This document shows, piece by piece, positions 35,746 through 44,686 of a stretch of 64,000 nucleotides of DNA. The position numbers and the translations under genes are program-made. Every line of letters begins with the position of its first letter. The first letter of the stretch is position 1. The stretch covers positions 1 through 64,000 of the forward strand of contig DASYWW010000024.1 of NCBI GenBank assembly GCA_035935655.1. The letters run 5' to 3'. The DNA comes from Candidatus Bathyarchaeia archaeon (GTDB lineage: Archaea; Thermoproteota; Bathyarchaeia; 40CM-2-53-6). Under the pieces are notes generated by a model, which ran no database searches, was not told the DNA's origin, and was given only the letters and a program-made list of their open reading frames with translations.

Positions 35746-37135
35746 TCCATCGTTTATCGTTTGTCAGCAAGAGAGAGATCTCGTTTAATGCGTCGGTGGC
35801 CGTCTCAACTTGCGAAAGGGCTTCGGCCAAAAGTTCCTCAGGTTGACCGATTCCTTCCTCGCCTTGAGAGGATTCCTCCTTCAGCCAGAAAATGTCGAGA
35901 TTATCATCTCGCTTAGCAATTTCCTCTCTCCCAAACCTGCGAAAACGTTCCGTTTCTTTGCGAGACCCCTGATTGTAACACTTTTCAAAATCTGCAAAGT
36001 ACTTCGAAGTCAGTGGATTGCGAATAGCAACCTTTTCGATGCTTGTCCTACTATCATAGATCCAAGTCTCTCGCGTAGGTTCACCCTTGACAAAGAAAAT
36101 GATGTTTGCTTTTACGCCTGTGGAGTACGGGGTGAAAGTTCCGATCGGCAGTCGCAAAATCGTATGTAGACTGCAATCTTCCATCAGCAGCTTTCGAATC
36201 TCCTTCCCCGCGTTCTCCTCAAACAGCACGTTATCAGGAATAACCATGGCGGCTCTCCCTCCTAGCCTCAGTATAGTCATTACGTGCTGGACGAAATTCA
36301 GCTGCTTGTTTGATGTCCTGACTGTAAAATCTGATCGAATTGGTGCCTGACCTGCCCCCTTCGTGCCGAATGGCGGATTAGTCATTACGACATCATAGCG
36401 TTTGGATGTTTGAGGTCCCTCCTCAAGAGAGTCTCCGTCGTAGACATCCGCCTGAATCTCATGCAGGTAGAGGTTCATCAGACCCAACCGTCTAGTGCCC
36501 AGAACAATTTCTCCACCTGAGAACGTCCTATTCTGCAGTCTGTCCCTTTCCTCCCGAGACAGCAGAGCTCCTTCTTTTGTCTCTCTTAGAGTCCATTCGT
36601 AAGCTCCAATCAAGAAGCCCGCGGTTCCCAGCGCCGGGTCATGAATGGTGAAGTTTGGCTTTTCACGGAAGTCTGGCCTCATACATCGGACAACGCTTCG
36701 AATAGCCTCGCGAGGAGTGAAATATTGACCGGCCCCTTTTTCCTCTTCCGCGTACTTTTGGAGCAGTCCTTCGTATGCTTGTGCCTTGATGTCAACGTCG
36801 ATTGCAGTCCACTGTGTTTCGTCTATCAAATTGATGAGTTTCTTCAGATTGACAGGTTCTCGAAATTTTGAAAGCGAGCCGGCGAATATGTCCTCAAGAG
36901 GACCCTTCTGTCTTGAGAGTGTTCTCAAGATTTCCGAGTAGGCGTCCTGAAGGTCAGTCCCAGAGTTTACTCGGAGATCAGTCCAAGAACATCCTCGGGC
37001 AAGCTTGACGTCTTTCTCCTGAGCAATTTTGAGAAACAGTAGATAAGTGAGCTGTTCAATGTAGTCGCCGTATCCCATCCCATCGTGGCGAAGTGTGTGA
37101 CAGAATCCCCATAACCTGTTTACAACTTCGCTCAT
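35732..37135 (-). CDS. hsdM: Type I restriction enzyme methyltransferase subunit HsdM
   Basis: A 467-residue N6-adenine methyltransferase. An N-terminal HsdM helical domain is followed by the SAM-binding DPALGTAGFLIGAYEW near residue 178 and the catalytic NPPFG near residue 265. The gene lies between hsdR (4-bp overlap) and hsdS (14-bp overlap), giving a compact operon in the order hsdR-hsdM-hsdS. All motifs look intact, so the enzyme is predicted to be active. Confidence 0.97.
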   Translation of the reverse strand: MSEVVNRLWGFCHTLRHDGMGYGDYIEQLTYLLFLKIAQEKDVKLARGCSWTDLRVNSGTDLQDAYSEILRTLSRQKGPLEDIFAGSLSKFREPVNLKKLINLIDETQWTAIDVDIKAQAYEGLLQKYAEEEKGAGQYFTPREAIRSVVRCMRPDFREKPNFTIHDPALGTAGFLIGAYEWTLRETKEGALLSREERDRLQNRTFSGGEIVLGTRRLGLMNLYLHEIQADVYDGDSLEEGPQTSKRYDVVMTNPPFGTKGAGQAPIRSDFTVRTSNKQLNFVQHVMTILRLGGRAAMVIPDNVLFEENAGKEIRKLLMEDCSLHTILRLPIGTFTPYSTGVKANIIFFVKGEPTRETWIYDSRTSIEKVAIRNPLTSKYFADFEKCYNQGSRKETERFRRFGREEIAKRDDNLDIFWLKEESSQGEEGIGQPEELLAEALSQVETATDALNEISLLLTNDKRWSERE

Positions 37136-39849
37136 AATGACACCATCGCCAAGTCGACCTCTTCTAAGAGTGGCGAAAGCTCCCCTTTGAAGACATTACT
37201 CGCCTTCTCCCACCCACCATGTCGAGAAAATGGAATTTGTCTAAAGTCCCGCTCTTCGATTACCAGATTGTTAACCAAATGATCCTGAATGTATTGAAGC
37301 CATTGGGATTGCTCGGGGTTGAAATTCTTGCCGTGTTTTACTTTCGCCATCGCTCGTTCGACCCTTTCTTCAGCGGAGATGAGTGGTTCGTTCTTGATTG
37401 CATGATGTACAATCGAAATGATATCGGCAAGATTGTTTCGGTACACTTTCCGAAGGTTGTCCTCTGTGAACTTCTCAGGTCTCTGGGCAAGCTTCTTTCG
37501 CAATTCAGTCAACTCTTTGACCTTGAATTGCGCTGGCTTCTGGAGCAATATGTTTAGGGCCTCGATATGATCGGGATTGTTCTTGATGAAGTCTTCGAAA
37601 GCGACTAGATAGTCCGCGGGTTTCAGACTGCGCCCGTCAGTAGTTCTAAACACATATTCTGAATGCACTCTGTCCTCAGTATCCGCGACCAGGAAAGTCA
37701 TTACCGCACGAGGATAGGTTTCTAGCTGGTTCTGAAAGGCGGGATTCCTAAGAAGCTTCATCGTTTCTGCCCAGTCATTCTCTATCCTTTTCGGAAGTGA
37801 CCGAGCAAATTCTTGGATATCTCCCGTCGGTATGAACTGTGACAGAGAGTCTCGACCATTAGCTGAAATGCTCTTATCAATTCTCATTAGTCGTTTCACT
37901 AAGACTCGAATAGCGTAGTCCCGATCCTCGTTTCCGTAGATCGCTTCTATGATGGCTCGAATCGTTCGAGTGGGAGGTGAAGGGGGATCGGCCGTGAAGT
38001 CAGTTGTGTCTCGGAAATATTCCAGAAGGGTTCCTCCAAAGCAATCAAATACGCTGAAGTGATCCTTGGCTATCTCGTCGCACGTCCTAGTTCCACGACC
38101 CAGCATTTGAGCGAACAAAATGCGCGATTTTACGGGTCGTAGAAAGACAAGATTCTCAAGTTTCGGGATATCCACCCCCGTAGTCAGCATGTCCACGGTA
38201 ACGGCTATTGCTGGCTGAGGACGATTTCGAAACTCTCGAATCTTTTTGAGCGGTTCGTCGACGGACGGGCTTCCGGTAATCTTTGCTACGAATGAGTCTC
38301 CTCTGTTGAATTCGTCTCTGAGCATGTTTACGAGCTGATCAGCATGAGAAATGAACGGTATGTCATTGATCGCAAAAACTAGGGTCTTCGGAAAGTGTCC
38401 AAGATCTCTTTCCTGTTGCAGCGCAATCTTTGCGAACTCGGTCACGATTTTACGATTCCTATCCGGAGCAGTTGCCTTTTGCTCGAGGTCCGACGTGTTG
38501 TAGGCTCGCTCGTCCTCCAAGACATCGTAGGTCTCTCTGCCGGTCGCCGTATCGATCAGTCCAACTTGTTCCCCCGGCTGTAAGAATAGCCCCTTCATCG
38601 TAATGTCAGAATGAATGTTGAATGCATCGTAATCGACTAGATACTTTCCAAGTAGGGCCTGTGGGTAGTCGTAGCGGAAAATGATTTCTTGGAAGTAGGC
38701 TTTCGTGTGGGCGGCAGGAGTTGCTGTTAGGCCAATTTTGATCGCGTCAAAGTAGTCGAGTACTTGGCGCCACTTGCCCTCTTCAGTTGACGTATAGCCC
38801 CTGTGACACTCGTCTGCGATGACTATGTCGAATGCGTTTATTGGAATCGGGATTTTGTCTATGTCTTCATCAATTTCAGACTCGTTAGGAATTTCGTTGA
38901 ACATTCCCTCTTTTCCAAACAGATAGATTCGCATTCTCTGTATTGTACAGACATAGACGTATGCAAGGTTTGACTGAGGACTCTCCAAGTATCCCCTGGG
39001 TATTCTCTTTGGGTTGAACGCATATTCCTCTAGATCTTCGCGGCGAAATGGTTGACTGTACACTTCGTAGACCTTGTCGAATTTGAGGCCGGGTTCAGCA
39101 GTGAAACCTGAGAAAGCGCTGACGGCTTGTGCTGCTAATGCTCGGCGATCAACTAGGAAGAGTATCCTTCGACCTGCTCCTGATTTCAGTAGCCGGTAAA
39201 TGAGCGAAATCGCGACAACGGTTTTGCCGGTTCCCGTAGCCATCGAAATGAGCATCTTGCGCCTGCCCTTTCGGATAGCTTCTTCCACGGCTCGAGTTGC
39301 GTCCCTCTGATAGTCTCTTAGATACTGGTTTTCATTGGGATTCTGGCTGAGCCACGCATCTGGTTTTTGCCAGCCGTATTCCAGCATCTCTCGTAGAGCA
39401 CTCGGGGTGTGAAACTTGGCAATCTGCCTAGATCGACTATTAGGGTCTCTAAGGTCTTGAAACCAGAAGATCTCGCCGTTCGTTGAATAGACGAACGGTA
39501 TGCGGTACACCCCGAACTTGAAAGGTCCCGTTTGGAAGCCTCTTGCATAACGCTGAGCTTGCGATAGGACGTTCTGGGGGCCTACACTGAGCCTCTTTGA
39601 TTCTACCGCAGCGATTGGGTCCCCATTCTGAAAAAGCACGTAGTCTGCTGGACCGGTTGATGTCTCATACTCTGTCACAACACAATTATCGTATCTTCCA
39701 CCGGCTGCGAACTTGACAACTGGCGACCATCCCGATTCCTTCAGAGACTTGTCGACCAGCAGTCTCCGCGTAGCTTCTTCGTTCATTCCATGGGAACTCA
39801 ATTGTGTTTCACGAAATTGGAATGCCTTTGAAGCTGAGATTTCAGGCAC
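37132..39849 (-). CDS. hsdR: Type I restriction enzyme endonuclease/translocase HsdR
   Basis: 905 residues. An N-terminal PD-(D/E)XK nuclease (PADYVLFQNGDPIAAVESKR) precedes an SF2 translocase with SMATGTGKTVVAISL, DIVIADECHRG (DEAH-type box) and GLTATP. The helicase C-lobe includes TVDMLTTGVDIPKLENLVFLRPVKSRILFAQMLGRGTR. The C-terminal region matches the EcoEI-type HsdR arrangement. The subunit cuts unmethylated DNA far from the target after ATP-driven translocation. First gene of the operon. Confidence 0.97.
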   Translation of the reverse strand: MPEISASKAFQFRETQLSSHGMNEEATRRLLVDKSLKESGWSPVVKFAAGGRYDNCVVTEYETSTGPADYVLFQNGDPIAAVESKRLSVGPQNVLSQAQRYARGFQTGPFKFGVYRIPFVYSTNGEIFWFQDLRDPNSRSRQIAKFHTPSALREMLEYGWQKPDAWLSQNPNENQYLRDYQRDATRAVEEAIRKGRRKMLISMATGTGKTVVAISLIYRLLKSGAGRRILFLVDRRALAAQAVSAFSGFTAEPGLKFDKVYEVYSQPFRREDLEEYAFNPKRIPRGYLESPQSNLAYVYVCTIQRMRIYLFGKEGMFNEIPNESEIDEDIDKIPIPINAFDIVIADECHRGYTSTEEGKWRQVLDYFDAIKIGLTATPAAHTKAYFQEIIFRYDYPQALLGKYLVDYDAFNIHSDITMKGLFLQPGEQVGLIDTATGRETYDVLEDERAYNTSDLEQKATAPDRNRKIVTEFAKIALQQERDLGHFPKTLVFAINDIPFISHADQLVNMLRDEFNRGDSFVAKITGSPSVDEPLKKIREFRNRPQPAIAVTVDMLTTGVDIPKLENLVFLRPVKSRILFAQMLGRGTRTCDEIAKDHFSVFDCFGGTLLEYFRDTTDFTADPPSPPTRTIRAIIEAIYGNEDRDYAIRVLVKRLMRIDKSISANGRDSLSQFIPTGDIQEFARSLPKRIENDWAETMKLLRNPAFQNQLETYPRAVMTFLVADTEDRVHSEYVFRTTDGRSLKPADYLVAFEDFIKNNPDHIEALNILLQKPAQFKVKELTELRKKLAQRPEKFTEDNLRKVYRNNLADIISIVHHAIKNEPLISAEERVERAMAKVKHGKNFNPEQSQWLQYIQDHLVNNLVIEERDFRQIPFSRHGGWEKASNVFKGELSPLLEEVDLAMVSL

Positions 39850-39930
39850 AAGAACATTACCAGCGGGTAGTTCTCATGAAATGTAGCCAGGCTCTATCCT
39901 ACCTTCCAACCAACCTTCCGCATGGCACCC

Positions 39931-40158
39931 TTAACTGAGCCTCGGCCACAGCATCTTCCGGTCCCGGTGGTCAGAGGTGTCAACCTCAAATTGGACAGAG
40001 AGCTTTGATAATGCCGTGCCTAACCTATCTCCTGGAATATATTCCAGAAACAATTCTTCTCTCGATTTCAATGGTTCCCAAAACCCTTCTCCCCAGATAG
40101 CATCAATCCAACGAGCCGGGCAGGACTTCAGCCGAATCTTGCTTCTCGAAATCGTCAA
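39931..40158 (-). CDS. Doubtful small protein (75 aa)
   Basis: A frame with protein-like composition (CPARWIDAIWGEGFWEPLKSREELFLEYIPG). No family or promoter supports it, and it overlaps plus-strand frames of similar length. It lies upstream of hsdR on the same strand. Confidence 0.25.
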   Translation of the reverse strand: MTISRSKIRLKSCPARWIDAIWGEGFWEPLKSREELFLEYIPGDRLGTALSKLSVQFEVDTSDHRDRKMLWPRLS

Positions 40159-40194
40159 AGTTCTAGAAGGAGCGGCTCGGGTACCTTGCAGTCA

Positions 40195-40560
40195 ATGTCG
40201 GATGAGTTGTTTAGAACGATGCGAGAGTTCCACGAAGTCGAAGGAAAATACTGGCTGTCGTCGACGGCATCAAATTGGTACTTCGGAATATATGCGGGAG
40301 CATGGTCCAGCCTTCCGAATCAAGGAGTCTCTGTTCCCGCAACAAGGATTCTCGAATTGAGCTGCGAAATTGTCTGGGGCTGGGAACGGGTCTCGTCCCC
40401 ACCGTCAGACTTCTCAATCTTGACCACTTCCGCTCCGAGATCCGAGAGCATCATAGTTGCGGAAGGGACCGGCAAAGTCCCGTGTGAGATCGATTACTCG
40501 CAGACCCTCCAGGGAAGACCATGTTTCTCAGGGGAAAATGGCGACTGGGGCAAGAAATAG
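40195..40560 (+). CDS. Doubtful hypothetical protein (121 aa)
   Basis: The frame starts at ATG 40195 (MSDELFRTMREFHEVEGKYW) and continues with aromatic, strand-rich sequence. It has a plausible N-terminus but no recognised family. It precedes the YwgA-like operon on the same strand. Confidence 0.35.
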   Translation: MSDELFRTMREFHEVEGKYWLSSTASNWYFGIYAGAWSSLPNQGVSVPATRILELSCEIVWGWERVSSPPSDFSILTTSAPRSESIIVAEGTGKVPCEIDYSQTLQGRPCFSGENGDWGKK

Positions 40561-40585
40561 TTAGTCCATATGACTGTCCACTCGA

Positions 40586-40593
40586 CATATATG
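40586..40593 (+). promoter_or_regulatory. TATA box of the YwgA-like operon
   Basis: CATATATG lies about 27 bases before the ATG at 40616, matching the leaderless spacing seen at 29149 and 50692. This spacing is the reason for choosing 40616 as the start instead of the ATG at 40595. Confidence 0.55.
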
Positions 40594-40615
40594 CATGCGA
40601 GAAACCATAAGGAAA

Positions 40616-41185
40616 ATGAACTTGTCTACTCATCTCCTTAGTGAGAGAATCGGAATCCACAAGGGGCGGTTACAACAGGTTAACGTGTTTAGCAAGATTG
40701 GGGGCCATGATTTGCAGCAGGTAAAGGCTCGTCCCGCAATAGCCCAGGACAGATCTGACCTAATTCTCTTGTTGTTATATGCCCCCGGAGCGACAGGAGA
40801 AGTCTTCGAACCGGTAGAGGGAAAACAACGGCTCTTTTACGAGCTGTTTCTCCTCGGAAAGGAGGCGGGGCTTGAGAGGTTTGAGGGATTTTACCAACTG
40901 GATCCCATTCTAAATGGTGGTTATCCTGTTGAGGCAGATTCTGATCTTAAGTTCCTCGTCGGGGAGCGGATCGTGAGAGAAATCCCGAATGGTCTAGCAA
41001 TCACCCAAGAATATCGAGAACTCGCCAAAGAAATTGCCAAGAAATACCCCCCGGAGATCATTCAAGGAATATCTCGAGTCAAAGCTAGGTACAATCATCT
41101 TCCTCAACTCACACTTTTCTACTATGTGTTCTACAAATTCATCGATTCTAAGCCTACGTCCATGGAACATATCCCCGTTCCTTGA
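40616..41185 (+). CDS. YwgA/DUF4065-like regulatory protein
   Basis: About 189 residues from the ATG at 40616. The central pattern (DLILLLLYAPGATGEVFEPVEGKQRLFYELFLLGKEAGL) resembles YwgA and DUF4065/SocA-type proteins often found next to toxin or defence genes. There they act as antitoxins or regulators. A following block (PILNGGYPVEADSDLKFLVGERIV) fits the same fold. It is the first gene of a three-gene operon with 4-bp overlaps, together with two membrane proteins. Family assignment is from pattern memory only. Confidence 0.6.
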   Translation: MNLSTHLLSERIGIHKGRLQQVNVFSKIGGHDLQQVKARPAIAQDRSDLILLLLYAPGATGEVFEPVEGKQRLFYELFLLGKEAGLERFEGFYQLDPILNGGYPVEADSDLKFLVGERIVREIPNGLAITQEYRELAKEIAKKYPPEIIQGISRVKARYNHLPQLTLFYYVFYKFIDSKPTSMEHIPVP

Positions 41186-41727
41186 TTGATAATTTCTATC
41201 AAGCGTTAACGGTTTGCATTGGGTTCATCGGAGGTTTTCTCGCAGGAGGGTGGGCCCTCTCGCGCGAAGTCAACGAAGTCAAAACGAACTATCGCGATAA
41301 TGTAGACTCGTTCAAAGCTCTGACGAAAGCTCGTTTCGCTACTGATTTGATGTCTTTACATGGGCTCATACAAACTGCGAAATCGGGAAAAAAGAAGCTC
41401 GATCCCCAAGAACTCATGGACCCCACCTACGTCGCCAAGATTACCGCACTCTATGATTGCGTCAAGCAAGAGAGGGATGCAAAGGACTACTACGAGAGCA
41501 TGTGGCGAACTTGCTCAGAGGGAGCAAAAGCAATGATTGGTGGCGGAGTTGTGCTCGCAACATTCCCGTTCCTTCTTGTTTTCTACACTCCAGATCAGCT
41601 CAATTCCTTCGCGACAATCGGAGTCTTGATTGTATTCGTCGCAGCTATCTTTGCATACGCGGCTGGTCAACGAGTTTTGTCGTATTGGCGAAACAGAGAT
41701 AGACTGTTGAAATTATTAGGAGTTTGA
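41182..41727 (+). CDS. Membrane protein (181 aa), probable effector of a small operon
   Basis: An N-terminal membrane helix (QALTVCIGFIGGFLAGGWAL) is followed by a soluble helical segment of about 80 residues. Two C-terminal membrane helices (near 116-133 and 140-163) and a basic tail complete it. No family was recognised. The start overlaps the YwgA-like gene and the end overlaps the next membrane-protein gene, so the three are translated together. Confidence 0.7.
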   Translation: MIDNFYQALTVCIGFIGGFLAGGWALSREVNEVKTNYRDNVDSFKALTKARFATDLMSLHGLIQTAKSGKKKLDPQELMDPTYVAKITALYDCVKQERDAKDYYESMWRTCSEGAKAMIGGGVVLATFPFLLVFYTPDQLNSFATIGVLIVFVAAIFAYAAGQRVLSYWRNRDRLLKLLGV

Positions 41728-42026
41728 GGCAGATGGGTTACCAAAAGGAATTGGGAATTCTTGTCGCGATTCTTTTGGTAGATTTGTTTGTGTTCTTGTT
41801 AGTCGCGCCAGCTCTGACCCCCGACGTTCCGCCAGATTTTTGGCAGTTTCTCACCATCTTCTTTGCGCTCTTAGCCGTTTACAGCGCCGCTGTGACGGGC
41901 TTGTTTGAGTGGCTTTTTCGAACCGGCAAGAGGCACCGGCACGTTCTACTTTCCCTGTTGCCAAAGTCTCTCTCGGGGGCGGAAGATCAGGGGGCGAGCG
42001 AGGAGACTCCCTCTGACACGGGCTAA
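41724..42026 (+). CDS. Two-TM membrane protein (100 aa)
   Basis: Two hydrophobic helices (GILVAILLVDLFVFLLVAPA and FWQFLTIFFALLAVYSAAVTGLF) precede a basic stretch and an acidic tail. The next frame continues with protein-like sequence (LIRFLSEAESGEPTDAFYIR) to a stop at 42177 but has no usable start of its own. A frameshifted extension of this gene is therefore possible. Confidence 0.65.
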   Translation: MRQMGYQKELGILVAILLVDLFVFLLVAPALTPDVPPDFWQFLTIFFALLAVYSAAVTGLFEWLFRTGKRHRHVLLSLLPKSLSGAEDQGASEETPSDTG

Positions 42027-42314
42027 TCTGTTCCTAATACGCTTCCTAAGTGAGGCGGAGAGCGGGGAGCCCACCGACGCATTTTACATCCGTCACAAGA
42101 GTTTTTCCCTGGGAACCAATCGAAACCAGCAAGACAAGCTGAGTTCTTATCTTCACAATCTGTCGAGTCCGAGTTAGGCTAAGCCATTCTTTCCACCCAT
42201 TCTAGCCAGTTTGGCTGGACGCGTTGGGCGGAAGCTAGCCCTGATCTTTACTTTCACCCGGGCAGTCCCGGACCCTCTAACGCTGATTCCGATGTTTCAC
42301 CAAATTCCCTGATC

Positions 42315-42446
42315 ATGAGCCAGCGACAATGCAAGGTCTGCCGTGAACCAATATCCGACGAAGAAGAATGGTCCTACAGGGAGAACCGGATAGCAGGAAC
42401 ATGGGAGCCAGTTCATAGAAAGTGCTCGTCGGAAACCCGAAACTGA
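42315..42446 (+). CDS. Tiny zinc-finger-like protein (43 aa)
   Basis: The frame reads MSQRQCKVCREPISDEEEWS, then YRENRIAGTWEPVHRKCSSE and TRN. A CxxC pair near the start and an H-x-x-C pair near the end could bind one zinc. This compact pattern is common in archaeal element proteins. The ATG lies 2 bp after a TGA/ATCATG context with no clear promoter. Confidence 0.65.
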   Translation: MSQRQCKVCREPISDEEEWSYRENRIAGTWEPVHRKCSSETRN

Positions 42447-42767
42447 TTACTCAACCGGTGTGGTTGATGCTACGATTCGATCGTCGACTGTTGAGTGAAG
42501 CGGACGCCTCCTTGTCGCTCGCAATCGTATCCTCAACTTTTTCTTTGGGGGATGGGCAGAGTCAAGATATGAATCGACGGAAAGAATTGTGTAGCTTTTC
42601 CTGCGCGGTGGCGCGGAACTTGGATGTCTCTCCGCTCTGCTTCTCGACTCTTTCATAGGGAAAGATGATCTGACCGACTCATATGTGGGGACGCTGGAAC
42701 TAGAAACAATTCGATTGTAGGAGTAAACGAAAGCCTCATTTTGGACATCGCCCATTAAGTCGATTTC
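42447..42767. other. Gene-free stretch
   Basis: About 320 bp between two small plus-strand genes. A 130-codon minus-strand frame (42447-42839) runs through it, but it is Ser/Arg-rich and overlaps the start of the next gene, so I do not call it. No repeat or promoter stands out. Confidence 0.35.
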
Positions 42768-42980
42768 ATGCCTGCAAAGCGAGAGACTGGCGTCTACAAA
42801 TGGGAAGACACGCGCGATGGAATCATCTATCGGATCCACAGGTATTCTGACGGTAGCGGCAGATATGAGAACGTAGGTCGGCTTAGTTCCAGGGCAAGTT
42901 CACCGAAAGCGCAGCGTCGCAAGGGTTCGCTTGGAAGCAGCGCCCCGGCCTTCCTCTGGGGCGAAAGGTCGAAGATTTGA
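42768..42980 (+). CDS. Small protein (70 aa), uncertain
   Basis: The first 37 residues (MPAKRETGVYKWEDTRDGII then YRIHRYSDGSGRYENVG) look protein-like. The remainder is basic and Ser-rich where it overlaps the next gene in another frame. Either a short protein or the true N-terminus of the nuclease-like gene joined by a frameshift. Confidence 0.4.
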   Translation: MPAKRETGVYKWEDTRDGIIYRIHRYSDGSGRYENVGRLSSRASSPKAQRRKGSLGSSAPAFLWGERSKI

Positions 42981-43416
42981 GGATGAAGTGTTCTCGCTTG
43001 TTGGGAAGGCGGTACCGAAGGATCTTGTGGTAAGAAGAGCAAGACCTGTCATTGGGTCTGCAGGACCTTGGAAGACGGACATTGCGATCAATGACCCAGG
43101 CGATTTTGATTCGCAGTCCAACTCAGGTGATCTTGGGCGCGAAAGGGCCGTAATCGAGTGCAAGTATCTTAGCCCGGACGTCTCAGCGGGATCCTACCCG
43201 ACGAATTTGGCGAGGGCATACACTTCGCTCAACGACATTCGCTTGGAGAATAAGGCCAAGCTCTTTCTGGTTGTTAACCGGATGCCCGAAAAGGGCGAAG
43301 ACCCGAGGGACACAAGAAAACTCTTTGAAACTATTGGAGTTACCTTCGTCAATTTCGGAGACGAATCCCACCGTAGAAGGCTGGTCGAAGAAATAGAATC
43401 CCTGCACTCCCCGTGA
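42931..43416 (+). CDS. PD-(D/E)XK nuclease-like protein
   Basis: A 161-residue protein with the Asp of GPWKTDIAINDPGDF and, after a spacer, RAVIECKYL. This gives the D...ExK pattern of the restriction-endonuclease-like fold. A helix and strand follow (LARAYTSLNDIRLENKAKLFLVVNRM; ETIGVTFVNF), as in DUF2034/DUF234-like nuclease domains. The start is TTG. It is probably a DNA-processing or defence nuclease; the partner is unknown. Confidence 0.65.
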   Translation: MEAAPRPSSGAKGRRFEDEVFSLVGKAVPKDLVVRRARPVIGSAGPWKTDIAINDPGDFDSQSNSGDLGRERAVIECKYLSPDVSAGSYPTNLARAYTSLNDIRLENKAKLFLVVNRMPEKGEDPRDTRKLFETIGVTFVNFGDESHRRRLVEEIESLHSP

Positions 43417-43604
43417 TCAGTTAACCCAGAGCGCTCGACAAATTTTCCTTTCCCCCTCTACCCTCTATCCTCACGCGGAAAATTTGGGGGGGGGTTTGGG
43501 CTCACAAAGACTCGCCGAGGTTAGAGAGTGTGTCTGCAGTTCGCATACGTGCCGAAGCGTCAGCTCGGGCTGTTACGCTGTCCCTAGGACCTGGATTTCA
43601 TAGC

Positions 43605-43757
43605 TCACCAGTTCACTTTGAAGCGTCGCAAGACATCGTTCACAGCCTTCTGGGCTTTGTCCTGACTTGTTGCTTTGACACAGAACCGGGCCAGAACCTC
43701 GAACGCAGGATCCTTATCAGCCACGGCCACAGTCCCGCTTCCTCGTACCTTCTTCAT
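43605..43757 (-). CDS. Small basic protein (50 aa)
   Basis: The frame reads MKKVRGSGTVAVADKDPAFE, then VLARFCVKATSQDKAQKAVN and DVLRRFKVNW. Its protein-like composition, clean ATG start and amphipathic helices make it credible. No family was recognised. Between it and neighbouring genes lie G/C and A homopolymer runs (43487-43495, 43866-43890). Confidence 0.55.
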   Translation of the reverse strand: MKKVRGSGTVAVADKDPAFEVLARFCVKATSQDKAQKAVNDVLRRFKVNW

Positions 43758-43928
43758 GACTCAACCCTACATCAGTATGGACCGTTTAGGGCCGTCTCAT
43801 CATTAACGATTGCTCGTACCATCGTATCGTAGATGAGTGAAACTACTCGCGAATTTGTGTGTCACCCCCCCCCACAAAAAAAAACACACCTTGGGTTAGG
43901 GGTGCCGAGGGGGAAGGGCGGTAACTGC

Positions 43929-44435
43929 TCATTCCTTGTTGCAGACGGGATACTGCGCCTGCGCCTGAACAAATTCCCAAATTAGTCTGCGTTCGAGAAG
44001 CTGCACAAAACTCTTCTGGTGAATTCTTGACTCTATTTTCACAGGGAATACTGAGACAAAGAGATTGTCGCGTTGTTTTGAAGGGAACTTCGATCGATAA
44101 GTGTCTGCCGGGCCATGAAATCCCTTTCCCGTGTACACTACATTATGAAACTCCTTCAGTCGCTGCTTGAGTGTGCGGTTGTGGCTCTCTCCTATCAGAA
44201 TGATCTCTTTGGAATCGGTGTCGACCGAACCCGATGGAGCGGTCGCAAAATGCGCAAGCAGGTAGACTCCGGGATAATCCAGAGCGTCGCCTAGGGAAAC
44301 CCGTTCCGTAAGCTTGACCCACGGCGAAAACGAGACTTCAGGCTCCATAGAAGCTCTAGAACCTGGGGGCTCCCTGTAAAACAGTTTGGGGAACTCTAAT
44401 GGGTGAAAGCCTGAGGTGTGATGAGGCTGGCTCAA
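43929..44435 (-). CDS. GIY-YIG-like nuclease domain protein
   Basis: A 168-residue protein. The catalytic-type pattern DYPGVYLLAHF ... KEIILIGESHNRTLKQRLKEFHNVV corresponds to the GIY-YIG motif region with its following helix. A late Glu (QLLERRLIWEF) may be the metal ligand. The YIG motif reads LIG, so activity is uncertain. It could be an element-encoded endonuclease. A TTCACCA-type repeat stands just upstream. Confidence 0.7.
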   Translation of the reverse strand: MSQPHHTSGFHPLEFPKLFYREPPGSRASMEPEVSFSPWVKLTERVSLGDALDYPGVYLLAHFATAPSGSVDTDSKEIILIGESHNRTLKQRLKEFHNVVYTGKGFHGPADTYRSKFPSKQRDNLFVSVFPVKIESRIHQKSFVQLLERRLIWEFVQAQAQYPVCNKE

Positions 44436-44469
44436 CCGTTTGGAGAGGCGTGTGAATCAGTTTGGACTG

Positions 44470-44493
44470 CACCACATTTCACCACTTCACCAG
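44470..44493 (+). repeat. TTCACCA-type repeat, copy 2
   Basis: CACCACATTTCACCACTT then CACCAG, the plus-strand match of copy 1. It lies 35 bp upstream of the GIY-YIG gene start, in a 250-bp space free of genes. A further TTTCACCAG occurs at 44540-44548. Confidence 0.6.
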
Positions 44494-44652
44494 AAATTAT
44501 CATACCACCTCCTCTTCTTGCGGGACGAAAAATGAGGTCATTTCACCAGACTTCAACAGGAAAAGACCGCTGAGTCTCTTTGATCGCTCGCTGGGGAGAT
44601 CTAGCTACCGAACGCCATTCGCCGGCATCCCGATGAATCCTTGTGAGATATC

Positions 44653-44660
44653 ACTATAAA
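44653..44660 (+). promoter_or_regulatory. TATA box before the 79-aa gene
   Basis: ACTATAAA is centred 30 bases before the ATG at 44687, giving a leader of only a few bases. Confidence 0.5.
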
Positions 44661-44686
44661 GCGGGGGCGCGCACTTATCTTGAATC

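Noticed and set aside
42447-42839. 130-codon minus-strand gene
   Set aside because: Ser/Arg-rich, overlaps a better plus-strand start and has no promoter or motif.
43530-43832. 100-codon plus-strand frame
   Set aside because: A 50-aa minus-strand frame (43605-43757) has clearly more protein-like sequence.
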